64,000 nucleotides of DNA from Sphingobacteriales bacterium (GCA_004144185.1 SEFP01000003.1:280134-344133); one strand, 5' to 3'. Shown: positions 9,142 through 19,266, counted from the first letter of the stretch. Numbers and translations: made by a program. Notes: a model not told the origin generated them from the sequence alone.

Positions 9142-12100
9142 TTAATCAAAATTCAGTTCCAGACCCAGACCGCGCAGCTCGTTCACCAATACGTTGAACG
9201 ACTCCGGTGTACCAGGTTTTGGAATGTTATCGCCTTTTACGATGGCTTCGTACGTCTTGGCACGGCCTACGATGTCATCGGATTTCAGCGTTAGCAGTTC
9301 CTGCAGGATGTTGGCAGCACCATAGGCTTCGAGTGCCCATACTTCCATTTCCCCGAAACGCTGACCACCAAACTGCGCTTTACCACCCAACGGCTGCTGG
9401 GTAATGAGCGAGTACGGTCCGATTGAACGGGCGTGCATCTTATCATCTACCATGTGGTGGAGCTTGATCATATAGATAATGCCCACCGTGGCTTTCTGAT
9501 CAAAGCGCTCGCCGGTTTCACCATCATAGAGATAGGTGTGACCAAAGTCGGGCAAGCCGGCTTCAGTAATCAATCCGTCGATTTCGTCTACAGAAGCACC
9601 GTCAAAGATTGGGGTTGCGAAGCGAACATTCAGCTTCTCACCGGCCCAGCCCAGGATGGTTTCATAGATCTGACCGAGGTTCATCCGGGACGGTACCCCC
9701 AGTGGGTTCAGTACGATATCGACCGGCGTTCCGTCTTCGAGGAACGGCATGTCTTCGGCACGAACGATCCGGGCAACGATCCCTTTGTTACCGTGGCGAC
9801 CGGCCATTTTATCACCTACTTTCAGCTTCCGCTTGGCAGCGAGGTATACTTTGGCCAGCTTCAGAACCCCTGCAGGCAGCTCATCACCAATACTCAGGTT
9901 GAACTTCTCGCGCTTGTATCGACCCAGTTCTTCGTTGTATTTGATGCTGTAGTTGTGCAGCAGCTGGTTCAGCAGATCATCCACTTCTTCCTCGCCGGTC
10001 CAGCCCAGTGGATTGACATTCTGGAAGTCAATCGCACCGAGGTTTTTCGGGTTGAACTTACCGCCTTTGGCGATAATCATCTCACCAAAGTTGTTGGAAA
10101 CCCCTGCCGAAGACTTGTCTTTCAAGAGCGTCATCAGTTTATCCATCAACAGTTCTTTAATGCTGCTGAGGTTTTTACTGTGGGTTTCTTCGATTTTCTC
10201 CAGCTGCCCTTTTTCGCGGGTTTTGGCGGTTTTATCTTTCTTGGCGCGCTGGAAGAGTTGCTTCTTAATAACAATACCTTCAATTCCGGATGGAGCTTTC
10301 AGGGATGCATCTTTCGCATCACCGGCTTTATCACCAAAGATGGCACGCAGCAGTTTTTCTTCCGGCGTCGGGTCAGTCTCGCCTTTCGGTGTGATCTTAC
10401 CGATCAGGATATCGCCTTCCTTGATGTGCGCACCAATGCGGATCAGACCATTTTCGTCGAGGTCTTTCGTAGCTTCTTCCGAAACGTTCGGGATATCGCT
10501 CGTCAGTTCTTCCTCACCCAGTTTGGTATCGCGGACTTCCAGTTCGTACTCATCAATGTGAATCGACGTGAACAGATCATCACGCACGACTTTCTCATTG
10601 ATTACGATGGCATCCTCGAAGTTGTACCCTTTCCAAGGCATGAATGCCACTTTCAGGTTACGTCCCAGTGCCAGTTCACCACCCTGTGTAGCGTATCCTT
10701 CGGTCAGGAAGTCGCCGGTTTTCACCTTCTGTCCTTTCCGGACAGCCGGCTTCAGGGTGATAGAGGTACTTTGGTTGGTTTTGACGTACTTGGTGAGCGT
10801 GTACTTCATCAGGTCGTCCTCAAACGATACCAGACGCGCCTTGTCGTTACGATTGTAGCGCACATGGATTTCGTTGGCGTCTACGTATTCGACCACGCCA
10901 TCGCCTTCAGCGTGGAACTGAATCCGCGCATCGCGGGCCGCACGGCCTTCCAGACCGGTTCCTACGATCGGCACTTGCGGACGAATCAGCGGCACCGCCT
11001 GGCGCTGCATGTTCGATCCCATCAGCGCCCGGTTGGCATCATCGTGCTCCAGGAACGGAATGAGGGAAGCAGACAGACCTACAATCTGGTTTGGCGCCAC
11101 GTCCATGTACTCGACTTCATCCGGAGCCAGGATCGGGAAGTCGCCGGTTTGGCGGGCTTTGATCTGGTCTTCCACGAAGTGCCCTTTATCATCGAGTGGT
11201 ACGTTGGCCTGGGCAATTTTAGCCAGATCTTCTTCTTCGGCAGACAGATACGTCTGCTTTTTAAGATCGACCCGACCGTCTTTTACTTTGCGGTAAGGGG
11301 TTTCGATAAAGCCCATATCGTTGATCTTGGCATGTACGCAGAGCGTAGAGATCAGACCAATGTTTGGACCTTCCGGCGTTTCGATCGTACAGAGACGACC
11401 GTAGTGAGAATAGTGTACGTCACGCACCTCAAAGCCTGCGCGCTCCCGGCTCAGACCACCGGGTCCGAGTGCAGAAATCCGACGCTTGTGCGTAATTTCC
11501 GACAGTGGGTTGGTCTGGTCAAGGAACTGCGAAAGTTGCGAGGTACCGAAGAACGAGTTGATCACCGAAGACAGGGTCCGCGCGTTGATCAGATCGATCG
11601 GTGTAAAGACCTCATTGTCACGTACGTTCATCCGCTCCCGGATCGTCCGGGCCATCCGGGCCAGACCGACGCCGAACTGCGCAAACAGCTGCTCGCCTAC
11701 GGTCCGTACCCGACGGTTGCTCAGGTGATCGATATCATCGATCTCTGCTTTACCGTTGGTAAGGCGGACGAGATACTTGATGATGGTAATGATATCGTCT
11801 TTGGAAAGCACTTTGCTATCCAGGTTGACGTCCAGGCCGAGCTTACGGTTGATTTTGTACCGACCGACTTCACCGAGGTCATAACGCTTGTCGGAGAAGA
11901 ACAGCTTGTCGATGATTCCACGGGCGGTTTCATCATCTGGTGCATCAGATCCCCGGAGCTGACGGTAGATATGCTGAACCGCTTCCAGTTCAGAATTCGA
12001 CGTGTCTTTGTTCAGCGTGTTGTAGATGATGCTGTAGTCGCCGGAAACTTCTTCCTTTTGCAGGAATACCGTCGGGATACCCAGTCCAACGATCGTATCG

Positions 12101-12951
12101 AGGTTGTAGTCATCAATCACTGCATCGCGGTCGAGGATCACCTCGTTCCGCTCAATGCTTACGACTTCACCGGTGTCTTCATCTACGAAGTCTTCCGTCC
12201 AGGAGCGCAGCACCCGTGCACCGAGGCGGCGGCCGATGTTGGCTTCCAGGGTTTTACGGTCGGCTTTCACCTCATCGGCCATGCCGAAGAGTTGCAGGAT
12301 GTCTTTATCGGTTTCATAACCGATCGAACGCAGCAACGTGGTTACCGGGAATTTCTTTTTCCGGTCGATGTACGCGTACATCACGTTGTTGATATCGGTT
12401 GCAAACTCCATCCAGGCGCCTTTGAACGGGATAACGCGGGCGGAGTAGATTTTGGTACCATTGGGGTGCACGCTCTGACCGAAGAATACGCCGGGAGAGC
12501 GGTGCAGCTGGGATACCACTACACGCTCGGCACCGTTGATAACAAACGTACCGCGTGGGGTCATGTAAGGGATGTTGCCCAGAAACACATCCTGAACGAT
12601 GGTTTCAAAGTCAACGTGTTCTTCATCATTACAGCTTAGCTTCAGCTTGGCTTTCAGCGGCACACTGTACGTGAGGCCACGCTCCATACACTCGTCGATC
12701 GAGTAGCGGGGCGGGTCGATGAAGTAATCAAGAAACTCAAGTACGAAGATGTTGCGGGTATCGGAAATTGGAAAGTTTTCCTTAAACACGCGAAACAAAC
12801 CTTCGTTGTTGCGCTTATCCGGCGTCGTTTCCAGCTGGAAGAAATCCTGGAAGGATTGCAGCTGAATGGCGAGCAGGTCCGGCGTATCGGCAACGTCGTG
12901 GATTTTACCGAAGTTGATCCGGCCGGTGGCGGTTGTCTTCTGTGGAGCCAT
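9142..12951 (-). CDS. rpoB: DNA-directed RNA polymerase subunit beta
   Basis: Second catalytic subunit of RNA polymerase, 1269 residues, of Bacteroidota type. Seen in order: N-terminal lobe with HRSPGVFF (fork region), the rifampicin-pocket segment with [18 protein letters not shown] and [12 protein letters not shown], then [34 protein letters not shown], and a C-terminal clamp region [13 protein letters not shown]. The ATG at 12951 is preceded by an A/T-rich leader without a Shine-Dalgarno sequence, as usual in this phylum. A predicted promoter sits at 13135-13167, leaving a leader of about 175 nt. The ribosomal genes rplJ and rplL, which commonly precede rpoB, are not present upstream. No TTCCGGAA octamer occurs inside the gene. 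Confidence 0.98.
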   Translation of the reverse strand: MAPQKTTATGRINFGKIHDVADTPDLLAIQLQSFQDFFQLETTPDKRNNEGLFRVFKENFPISDTRNIFVLEFLDYFIDPPRYSIDECMERGLTYSVPLKAKLKLSCNDEEHVDFETIVQDVFLGNIPYMTPRGTFVINGAERVVVSQLHRSPGVFFGQSVHPNGTKIYSARVIPFKGAWMEFATDINNVMYAYIDRKKKFPVTTLLRSIGYETDKDILQLFGMADEVKADRKTLEANIGRRLGARVLRSWTEDFVDEDTGEVVSIERNEVILDRDAVIDDYNLDTIVGLGIPTVFLQKEEVSGDYSIIYNTLNKDTSNSELEAVQHIYRQLRGSDAPDDETARGIIDKLFFSDKRYDLGEVGRYKINRKLGLDVNLDSKVLSKDDIITIIKYLVRLTNGKAEIDDIDHLSNRRVRTVGEQLFAQFGVGLARMARTIRERMNVRDNEVFTPIDLINARTLSSVINSFFGTSQLSQFLDQTNPLSEITHKRRISALGPGGLSRERAGFEVRDVHYSHYGRLCTIETPEGPNIGLISTLCVHAKINDMGFIETPYRKVKDGRVDLKKQTYLSAEEEDLAKIAQANVPLDDKGHFVEDQIKARQTGDFPILAPDEVEYMDVAPNQIVGLSASLIPFLEHDDANRALMGSNMQRQAVPLIRPQVPIVGTGLEGRAARDARIQFHAEGDGVVEYVDANEIHVRYNRNDKARLVSFEDDLMKYTLTKYVKTNQSTSITLKPAVRKGQKVKTGDFLTEGYATQGGELALGRNLKVAFMPWKGYNFEDAIVINEKVVRDDLFTSIHIDEYELEVRDTKLGEEELTSDIPNVSEEATKDLDENGLIRIGAHIKEGDILIGKITPKGETDPTPEEKLLRAIFGDKAGDAKDASLKAPSGIEGIVIKKQLFQRAKKDKTAKTREKGQLEKIEETHSKNLSSIKELLMDKLMTLLKDKSSAGVSNNFGEMIIAKGGKFNPKNLGAIDFQNVNPLGWTGEEEVDDLLNQLLHNYSIKYNEELGRYKREKFNLSIGDELPAGVLKLAKVYLAAKRKLKVGDKMAGRHGNKGIVARIVRAEDMPFLEDGTPVDIVLNPLGVPSRMNLGQIYETILGWAGEKLNVRFATPIFDGASVDEIDGLITEAGLPDFGHTYLYDGETGERFDQKATVGIIYMIKLHHMVDDKMHARSIGPYSLITQQPLGGKAQFGGQRFGEMEVWALEAYGAANILQELLTLKSDDIVGRAKTYEAIVKGDNIPKPGTPESFNVLVNELRGLGLELNFD

Positions 12952-13337
12952 AATAGTATTTAAAACACCTGAACCAGATCAGGCGATAAGAATCAGCGGG
13001 GTTTAGTGAAGTAATAAGACGCCAAAAAGCCCACTTACAGAGGGTATCTGCAGGCAGGTTAGTAGGTTTATTTTCAGAGATTTTTTACCAAAAAGAAAGA
13101 GAGCACACGCAGAACCCTTCTGGTAAAGGGACTGCAAAGATACATCTGCAAGCTCTTTAATTGCAAATGATGTTCCAAAATAAGATAATTTTAATTATTT
13201 ATTTATCTATAATTCATAAAGCAGTTTACAACAGTATTTTAGAAACCAAATTTTTACACAGAACACATAACCACAAAACTATCATTTCTTTGTTTCAATG
13301 CTGTGCACTATTTTGGCCTTTCGTTTTATCTGATTCC
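12952..13337. other. intergenic region between rpoB and a lipoprotein gene, 386 bp
   Basis: Divergent control region. It holds the rpoB promoter at 13135-13167 and its 5' leader, which includes a small hairpin near the rpoB start (CCTGA/TCAGG arms in 12968-12982). The part from 13168 to 13337 is strongly A/T-rich and must carry the promoter of the plus-strand lipoprotein; I see no clear consensus box for it. Confidence 0.5.
13135..13167 (-). promoter_or_regulatory. rpoB promoter, Bacteroidota consensus
   Basis: On the minus strand TTTG (complement at 13164-13167) is followed after 21 bases by TATCTTTG (complement at 13135-13142), matching the Bacteroidota housekeeping sigma consensus TTTG - about 19-21 nt - TAnnTTTG. 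Transcription would start near 13128, about 175 nt before rpoB. Confidence 0.65.
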
Positions 13338-13874
13338 ATGCGTTTATCTTCTCTAGCGCTGCTGGCTGCGCTTCCGGTTTGCCTGTTTTCCTGCACCAAA
13401 GACGATGTGACCGAATCGGCACCTGTGTATCGCCACCAGGTATACAATTATAGTTTCAATCGTGGTCAGGTTGCCGGAAAGCCTTTGTACTATAATCGGC
13501 GACTGCGCCTCGACTCGATGCGGGCCGTCTTGATCCTGGACGAAAAGCCGGATACAGCAACGCTGATTACCATCTCCTTATTCAATGCACCTGCCAACGA
13601 AACGTTTCCGGTCGGTATTCACCTGGCAGAGGATACGGCCCGCTGGGGCTATCGCCGCACGGCCGACAGCGCTATTTTCGCCCGGACGATGGGTGGCAAC
13701 GGCCAGGGCAGTGTGGTTACTGATACCTTCCGGACCCGCTTCAGCTTTGACTACCTGACCAAAAACTACCGGGGTTGGCTGATCGTTAAAGATCCTGTTT
13801 TACCGGATACCACGTTGAATATTGATACCAGTTCTCCGGCGATCTTCCCGGTTTTCGGAACCTTTGCCCGGTAA
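13338..13874 (+). CDS. hypothetical lipoprotein
   Basis: The ATG at 13338 starts a 178-residue protein with an SPII signal ending in CLFSC (lipid-carrying Cys19), followed by TKDD; the frame is open further upstream but that part is A/T-rich promoter DNA and would bury the signal. The rest is a hydrophilic, probably beta-rich domain (KPLYYNRRLRLDSM, VGIHLAEDT). No family recognised. It is likely exported to the periplasm or outer membrane. The gene ends 30 bp before the threonylcarbamoyl-AMP synthase gene and may share its transcript. Confidence 0.75.
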   Translation: MRLSSLALLAALPVCLFSCTKDDVTESAPVYRHQVYNYSFNRGQVAGKPLYYNRRLRLDSMRAVLILDEKPDTATLITISLFNAPANETFPVGIHLAEDTARWGYRRTADSAIFARTMGGNGQGSVVTDTFRTRFSFDYLTKNYRGWLIVKDPVLPDTTLNIDTSSPAIFPVFGTFAR

Positions 13875-13904
13875 CCTTCCGCTTTTTCCAAACCAGTTTT
13901 TCGG

Positions 13905-14876
13905 GTGATTACAGAAACCGGAACCGACTTCCGGAAGGCCGCCGCATTGCTGGAAGCAGGCAAAGTGGTAGCTGTTCCTACTGAAACGGTTTACGGACTG
14001 GCGGCTAATGCCACAGATGCAGATGCGGTTCTCAAAATCTTTGAAGCCAAACAACGTCCGCAGTTCAATCCGCTGATCGTGCATGTTCCGGAAACAGCTC
14101 AGGCATTTGACTATGCCCTTGCAGTTCCGGATGCAGCCCATCGACTGGCAGCTGCGTTTTGGCCAGGACCGCTAACCTTATTACTGCCCAAGAAAAATGT
14201 AATCTCTGACCTGGTTACGGCCGGCAGCGATCGCGTGGCGCTTCGGGTGCCTGCCCACCCCCTATTCCGGACGCTGCTAAAACAGTTGTCGTTTCCATTG
14301 GCGGCTCCCAGTGCCAACCGTTCCGGAAGCATCAGCCCTACCCGTGCCAGCCATGTCCAACAGAGCCTGGACGGACGGATCCCGTATATTCTGGATGGCG
14401 GCGAAAGCGCCGTAGGACTGGAATCCACAATTGTTGGTTTTGACGCAGCTGACCAACCGGTTTTGTATCGGGTTGGTGGTCTGAGTCCGGAAGCGATCGA
14501 AGCGGTGTTAGGACATTCTATATCATTACAACATCAGCCGGCAGAGCATCCGGTAGCACCAGGTCAGTTGCGGGTACATTATGCGCCAGACGTTCCATTG
14601 TATCTGGGGGATCTGAACTTCTTGTCCCAGCAGCATCCGTCCGGAAAAACAGTTATCATCTGTTTTCGAAATCCACCGGTCGATCCTATAATCCCCCATT
14701 TTATGCTGGCACCGGAAGGGGATCTGGAAACGGCGGCCAAAAACCTGTTTACAGCCCTTCACTGGGCTAACAGCCAGGCTGCCGATCAGATTCTGGCGGA
14801 ACCGGTTCCGGAAACAGGACTGGGACTGGCCATTAACGACCGGCTTCGACGGGCTTCGGTCAATTATGAATTCTAG
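13905..14876 (+). CDS. tsaC: L-threonylcarbamoyladenylate synthase (Sua5/YrdC family)
   Basis: Makes threonylcarbamoyl-AMP from threonine, bicarbonate and ATP, the first step of t6A formation at position 37 of ANN-decoding tRNAs. The N-terminal YrdC domain (about residues 8-190) shows VAVPTETVYGLAANA, KQRPQFNPL and the SANRSGSISPT stretch. A C-terminal Sua5 domain follows (RVHYAPDVPLYL onward), so this 323-residue protein is the long Sua5 form rather than the short TsaC form. The start is GTG at 13905. MtaB, which adds a methylthio group to t6A, is encoded 4 kb away at 17914-19188. Confidence 0.92.
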   Translation: MITETGTDFRKAAALLEAGKVVAVPTETVYGLAANATDADAVLKIFEAKQRPQFNPLIVHVPETAQAFDYALAVPDAAHRLAAAFWPGPLTLLLPKKNVISDLVTAGSDRVALRVPAHPLFRTLLKQLSFPLAAPSANRSGSISPTRASHVQQSLDGRIPYILDGGESAVGLESTIVGFDAADQPVLYRVGGLSPEAIEAVLGHSISLQHQPAEHPVAPGQLRVHYAPDVPLYLGDLNFLSQQHPSGKTVIICFRNPPVDPIIPHFMLAPEGDLETAAKNLFTALHWANSQAADQILAEPVPETGLGLAINDRLRRASVNYEF

Positions 14877-15002
14877 TTACCAAAGTAAATCGCTCCAATT
14901 CTTAACGCTACGTTAATGCCCTGGCACGATTGTAGAGCGGGCGGATAGATTAGTACAATCTTTCTATTTTCCACCTCCTTTTTTACGCTTTTTCAGACAG
15001 CT

Positions 15003-15785
15003 ATGTCGCAAACTACAACGGCCCCGCCGGTATGGGAAAAACCACTGCTGGCGATTGCAGACCAGGTGCGGTTCATGGGGTCTTTTTTCCGGAATATGTT
15101 CCGTTCCGGTTTTGAATGGGGCGAATTTATTCGTCAGTGTTATCTGATTGGCTATAAATCGCTTTCACTTTGCGGGATTACCGGGTTCATCCTTGGATTT
15201 GTGATGACACTTCAATCAGAGCCGACCATGAAAGAATTTGGTGCGGTGAGCTTTGTACCGGCAATGGTGTCCATCTCTGTAATCCGTGAAATCGGCCCTG
15301 TAATCATTGCCTTGATTTGCGCCGGTAAAGTAGCTTCCTCCATTGGCGCTGAACTGGGTTCGATGAAGGTTACCGAGCAGATTGACGCGATGGAAGTTTC
15401 CGGTGCCTCCCCGATGCAGTATCTGGTGGTGACGCGCATTCTGGCCTGTACCCTAATGGTGCCAATTTTGACGCTGATGGCCGATGCCCTGGCGCTGGCT
15501 GGTGGCTGGGTTGCTTCCAACATCAACCAGAAGGTTTCCTGGAGCGTATTTTTTACCAAAGCCTTCGGATCTCTTATTTTCTCCGATCTGATCCCGGCGT
15601 TTATCAAAACGATTTTCTTTGGGTTTGCCATCGGGTTTGTAGGTTCTTATAAAGGATACAACTCCGACCGTGGCACGGAAAGCGTAGGCGTAGCAGCCAA
15701 TAGTGCTGTAGTAAGTGCCTCCCTGTGGGTCATTGTACTGGACGCCATTGCGGTGCAGCTTACCTCCGTTTTTGCTTACAACTAA
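15003..15785 (+). CDS. mlaE: MlaE family lipid ABC transporter permease
   Basis: Inner-membrane permease of an MCE-type phospholipid transporter that keeps outer-membrane lipid asymmetry. At 260 residues it has the family's usual length, with an amphipathic N-terminus and five or so hydrophobic segments. Diagnostic stretches are ISVIREIGPVIIALICAGKVASSIGAELGSM (positions about 92-122; only described here in part), MEVSGASPMQYLV and VGSYKGYNS. It is first in a tight operon with the ATPase (16 bp away) and the MCE substrate-binding protein. Confidence 0.92.
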   Translation: MSQTTTAPPVWEKPLLAIADQVRFMGSFFRNMFRSGFEWGEFIRQCYLIGYKSLSLCGITGFILGFVMTLQSEPTMKEFGAVSFVPAMVSISVIREIGPVIIALICAGKVASSIGAELGSMKVTEQIDAMEVSGASPMQYLVVTRILACTLMVPILTLMADALALAGGWVASNINQKVSWSVFFTKAFGSLIFSDLIPAFIKTIFFGFAIGFVGSYKGYNSDRGTESVGVAANSAVVSASLWVIVLDAIAVQLTSVFAYN

Positions 15786-15800
15786 GATCTTCCGGAAGAC

Positions 15801-16625
15801 ATGAATTCTACTAAAACACGGTCTCAACTTGCGGACGATAAACAGACAGACCTGGACACCCGTTCCGGCCAGGAATGGAAAATTGACCGGAACGAAAAGG
15901 TTGTTGAAATTCAGCATCTGGCCAAAGCATTTGGCAAAAACAAGGTGCTGGTAGATCTGAATTACGACGTCTACCGCGGCGAAAACCTGATTGTACTGGG
16001 TAAATCCGGAACCGGTAAATCGGTGTCCATCAAATGTATGGTGGGTATGTTGCAGCAGGATTCCGGAAATGTCAAGGTCTTCGGAGACGAAGTCAGTGAG
16101 CTGGACGAAACCGGGCTGCGGGAGCTCCGGATCAAAATCGGGTTTCTGTTTCAGAGCGGCGCCCTGTATGACTCTATGACCGTTTATGATAATCTGGCGT
16201 TTCCGCTCACCCGCGTGCTAAAGCTTAAGGATAAAGCTGAAATCGACAGTCGCATCAACGAAATGCTAGAAGGCGTTGGCCTGGCCAATGCAGTGGATAA
16301 AATGCCTTCGGATCTTTCCGGAGGGCAGCGCAAACGGATCGGACTGGCACGAACGCTGATTTTAAAGCCGGAGATTATGCTGTACGATGAACCGACTACT
16401 GGTCTCGATCCGATTACATCCCGCGAAATCAGCCAGCTGATCCGGGAGATGCAGAAGAAATACAACATCTCATCGATCATCATTACCCACGATATGGAGT
16501 GCGCTAAAATTACCGGCGACCGAATTATTGTAATGAAAGAAGGTGAGGTCGTTGCCGAAGGTCAGTTTGACGAACTGGCCAACTCATCGGATGCTTTTGT
16601 ACGCTCCTTTTTTCAACCCGAATAA
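15801..16625 (+). CDS. mlaF: MlaF-like ABC transporter ATP-binding protein
   Basis: ATPase that powers the MlaE permease. Walker A GKSGTGKS is at residues 67-74; the signature LSGGQRKR and Walker B IMLYDEPTTGLD follow in the normal order, and the switch His is in ITHDMECA. The 274-residue protein has about 30 extra polar residues at the N-terminus compared with typical MlaF. A TTCCGGAA octamer occupies most of the 15-bp gap before it. The next gene starts 15 bp downstream. A second, orphan MlaF paralogue is at 30534-31316. Confidence 0.92.
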   Translation: MNSTKTRSQLADDKQTDLDTRSGQEWKIDRNEKVVEIQHLAKAFGKNKVLVDLNYDVYRGENLIVLGKSGTGKSVSIKCMVGMLQQDSGNVKVFGDEVSELDETGLRELRIKIGFLFQSGALYDSMTVYDNLAFPLTRVLKLKDKAEIDSRINEMLEGVGLANAVDKMPSDLSGGQRKRIGLARTLILKPEIMLYDEPTTGLDPITSREISQLIREMQKKYNISSIIITHDMECAKITGDRIIVMKEGEVVAEGQFDELANSSDAFVRSFFQPE

Positions 16626-16639
16626 AAACGAACTTTTAT

Positions 16640-17629
16640 ATGCAGGCCACTACTACCTCTCAAAAAATCCGCATCGGACTGTTTACAATCCTCGGTATTC
16701 TGCTGCTTTTTGCCGGAATCTTCTTTATTGGTAAATCCAAAAGCTTATTCACCAGTACCTATCATGTGTATGGTACGTTCAACAACGTAGGCGGACTGCA
16801 GATCGGAAATAACGTACGTTTTGCAGGTATTACGGCCGGTTCGGTAGATAATATCACGGTTCTGAACGACAGCACCGTTCGGGTGGATATGCGCGTCCAG
16901 TCAAAGTACCAGAAATTTATCAAAACCGATGCTGTTGCCAGTATCGGATCGGATGGTCTGATGGGCGACAAACTGGTTACCATCGCACCGGGTACCGTCA
17001 GTCAGACGCCCCTGAAAGACGGCCAGCGGATTGTAAGTGTCAATCCAACCGACTTCGATAAGGTCATCACCAAGTTCACGGCCGTTGCCGATCATGCCAA
17101 TACCATTACAGCTGCACTGGCCGATATGGCGACGGAGATGCGCGGTGGAAAAGGGACTATTGGCCGCCTCATGTACAACGATGACCTGGCCGTACAGATT
17201 GAAGGCACCATGGCCAATGCCAACCGGATGAGTGCGGCCTTTGCCGATCTGGGCAATCAGGTTCGTTCCGGAAAGGGATCTGTCGGACAGCTGCTGTATA
17301 CCGACCAGCTATCTCAAAACCTGAACAACGTCTCGCTTTCGGCAAATAAAGCGATGGTGAGTGCCGACGATGCCGTGAAGAATATCAACCAGGCAGCCTA
17401 CAACTTCAGTGAAAACATGAAAGCCCTGCAAGGCAACTTCCTTTTCCGTAGTTATTTCCGGAAGAAAGAAGCCGCTGAAGGAGCCGAAGCAGATATCCTG
17501 GAACAAGGCGCTACCATTCAGACGACTCCCAACCAGAATGATCTGACTGATGCCGAATTGCAGGAAATCCGTCGCTCTGCCGAGAAATCCCTGGAAAATA
17601 ACCGCAAGACCCAAAAATCGGGTAAGTAG
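16640..17629 (+). CDS. mlaD: MlaD/MCE family lipid-binding protein
   Basis: Periplasmic lipid-binding partner of MlaE-MlaF. A single N-terminal membrane anchor (about residues 12-30, IGLFTILGILLLFAGIFFI) is followed by an MCE domain (about 40-120: VYGTFNNVGGLQIGNNVRFAGI) containing the family's GLMGDKLV-type turn. The C-terminal half (about 130-280) is helical with two similar units each carrying a GKGTIGRLMYNDDLA / GKGSVGQLLYTDQLS motif, then a charged tail. It ends the three-gene operon, followed by hairpin repeats and a terminator at 17851-17891. Confidence 0.9.
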   Translation: MQATTTSQKIRIGLFTILGILLLFAGIFFIGKSKSLFTSTYHVYGTFNNVGGLQIGNNVRFAGITAGSVDNITVLNDSTVRVDMRVQSKYQKFIKTDAVASIGSDGLMGDKLVTIAPGTVSQTPLKDGQRIVSVNPTDFDKVITKFTAVADHANTITAALADMATEMRGGKGTIGRLMYNDDLAVQIEGTMANANRMSAAFADLGNQVRSGKGSVGQLLYTDQLSQNLNNVSLSANKAMVSADDAVKNINQAAYNFSENMKALQGNFLFRSYFRKKEAAEGAEADILEQGATIQTTPNQNDLTDAELQEIRRSAEKSLENNRKTQKSGK

Positions 17630-17662
17630 TTCTCTGACTCAGTGCACAAGCCGCATTTAATG

Positions 17663-17826
17663 GAGATTGCTTTATTCCTGGCAATGACGCTGTTAGTGTA
17701 ATGACACGGATCCTAGGTTCTAAAGGATCCGTGTCATTACGAAGAGGAAGGACAAAGCCATTTATAAATGGCTGGTCCTACAATCCAGTTCATATGCTTT
17801 GAGATTGCTTCGTACCTCGCAATGAC
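17663..17826. repeat. REP-like mosaic of short inverted repeats
   Basis: Two direct copies of a short element with GAGATTGC...GCAATGAC arms (17663-17688 and 17801-17826) flank two other hairpins: a 17-bp perfect stem at 17698-17714/17724-17740 with core ACACGGATCC, and a composite palindrome at 17749-17779 (AGGAC/GTCCT around CCATTTATAAATGG). No coding potential. The GAGATTGC...GCAATGAC form is like dispersed REP-type elements common in Bacteroidota genomes. Confidence 0.6.
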
Positions 17827-17850
17827 CCGGTTGGTGCACCTCAATTCAAT

Positions 17851-17891
17851 AAAGAAGCCGCATTCAACATCTTGCTGAATGCGGCTTCTTT
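17851..17891. terminator. bidirectional intrinsic terminator between mlaD and mtaB
   Basis: A 16-bp perfect stem (AAAGAAGCCGCATTCA, 17851-17866, with 17876-17891), a 9-base loop and a T-rich run TCTTTTTG after it on the plus strand. It separates the convergent mla operon and mtaB. Confidence 0.9.
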
Positions 17892-17913
17892 CTTTTTGTT
17901 TCTAATTGGCTTC

Positions 17914-19188
17914 TTACAACCGCCACCGTTCGATGGTCCCGGCTTTGGCAGGATCGTACAAGGTTTCGGCAGCGATGTAATTATCGGTATAGCCGTGCAT
18001 AATGCCTCCCTTGGAACTTTTTTCCCACAACACAGGTCGTTCGGTTCCGGAAAAGGATGCAGCAAAGGCAGTTTGTTTTTCCAGCGACAACACGCGCAAC
18101 GCTTTGTTGCGGTCGTGACGCACCGGTACCGGTACAACGGGCCTGATGGCCAGTGCGTCCGTATTGGCGCGTTCCGAGTACGTAAAGACGTGGAGATAGC
18201 TCACCGGAAGGCTGTTCAGGAACTCGTACGTCTCCTGGAAATGCACCTCCGACTCGGAAGGGAATCCAACGATTACATCCGCTCCGATACCGGCATGCGG
18301 CATCAGTGTTTTGATCGTTTCGATGCGTTCCGCATACAGTTCCCGCCGGTAGCGGCGACGCATACTGGCCAGAATCGCATTGCTGCCACTTTGCAGCGGA
18401 ATGTGGAAATGCGGCATAAACCGCTTGGAGCTGGCTACAAACCGGATGATTTCATCTGTGAGAAGATTCGGCTCAATTGATGAAATCCGGTACCGTTCAA
18501 TTCCGGAAAGACCGTCCAGCTGTTCAATCAGTTCGTAAAAGTTTTCTTCGCGCCGTTTGCCACCTTCGGTGCCTTTCCCGAAATCGCCCAGATTGATCCC
18601 CGTCAGTACCACTTCTTTAGCACCGGTTTCGGCGATCTGCTGCACCCGGTCCACCACATTGGCAACGGTATCGCTCCGACTGTGGCCGCGGGCCTGCGGA
18701 ATGGTACAGAACGAGCAGGTGTAATCGCAGCCGTCCTGCACTTTGAGGAAGGTGCGCGTCCGGTCGCCTTCTGAATGCGCGGCATGAAAGCCCTCCACCG
18801 CTCCGATCTCGTTGCAGGCCACCCGCGCAGCGCCTTTGGAGAGGGTCCGCAGATGGGCAGACAACTGAAACTTTTCGGCTGCGCCCAGCACCAGATCCAC
18901 ACCCGGAATGGCTATAATTTCCTGCGGTTTTAACTGCGCATAGCAGCCGGTCACGACGACCAGGGCCTCGGGTGCCCGGCGCTGAATGCGACGCACCAGC
19001 ATCCGGCATTCTTTATCGGCGTTTTCGGTGACCGAGCAGGTATTCAACACATACACATCGGCCGCTTCTTCAAATGCTTTTTTGGGGAAGCCCTGCGTTT
19101 CCAGCTGACGGCTGAGGGCCGAGCTCTCCGAAAAGTTGAGCTTGCATCCCAATGTGTGAAACGCCACCGAAGGCAAAATCTCGTTCAT
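17914..19188 (-). CDS. mtaB: tRNA t6A37 methylthiotransferase MtaB
   Basis: Radical-SAM enzyme that converts t6A to ms2t6A at tRNA position 37. The N-terminal methylthiotransferase domain has Cys15, Cys51 and Cys82 for one iron-sulfur cluster; the radical-SAM motif CDYTCSFC gives Cys154, Cys158 and Cys161 for the second, followed by TIPQARG as is typical of MtaB rather than MiaB (FVVPFTRG). The TRAM region is short; length 424 fits MtaB. A TAAATTTG promoter box lies only 7 nt before the ATG at 19188, suggesting a leaderless mRNA. Confidence 0.93.
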   Translation of the reverse strand: MNEILPSVAFHTLGCKLNFSESSALSRQLETQGFPKKAFEEAADVYVLNTCSVTENADKECRMLVRRIQRRAPEALVVVTGCYAQLKPQEIIAIPGVDLVLGAAEKFQLSAHLRTLSKGAARVACNEIGAVEGFHAAHSEGDRTRTFLKVQDGCDYTCSFCTIPQARGHSRSDTVANVVDRVQQIAETGAKEVVLTGINLGDFGKGTEGGKRREENFYELIEQLDGLSGIERYRISSIEPNLLTDEIIRFVASSKRFMPHFHIPLQSGSNAILASMRRRYRRELYAERIETIKTLMPHAGIGADVIVGFPSESEVHFQETYEFLNSLPVSYLHVFTYSERANTDALAIRPVVPVPVRHDRNKALRVLSLEKQTAFAASFSGTERPVLWEKSSKGGIMHGYTDNYIAAETLYDPAKAGTIERWRL

Positions 19189-19195
19189 CTCAGCG

Positions 19196-19203
19196 CAAAT
19201 TTA
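19196..19203 (-). promoter_or_regulatory. mtaB promoter -7 box
   Basis: TAAATTTG on the minus strand matches TAnnTTTG and is separated from the mtaB ATG by CGCTGAG only. A TTTA lies about 17-18 nt upstream at the -33 position. The transcript would be almost or fully leaderless. Confidence 0.5.
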
Positions 19204-19266
19204 CAGCCTTCCGCCGGCCTTAAATGCGAAACATCACATACCTTTAAAAGCTTTTAAGTCCTGCTT

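Noticed and set aside
9433..12639. Long open frame on the plus strand opposite rpoB (about 1068 codons)
   Set aside because: Antisense shadow of rpoB with no domain; the same kind of artefact.
13161..13337. Upstream extension of the lipoprotein reading frame
   Set aside because: A/T-rich non-coding DNA with no membrane or signal logic; the SPII signal begins at 13338.
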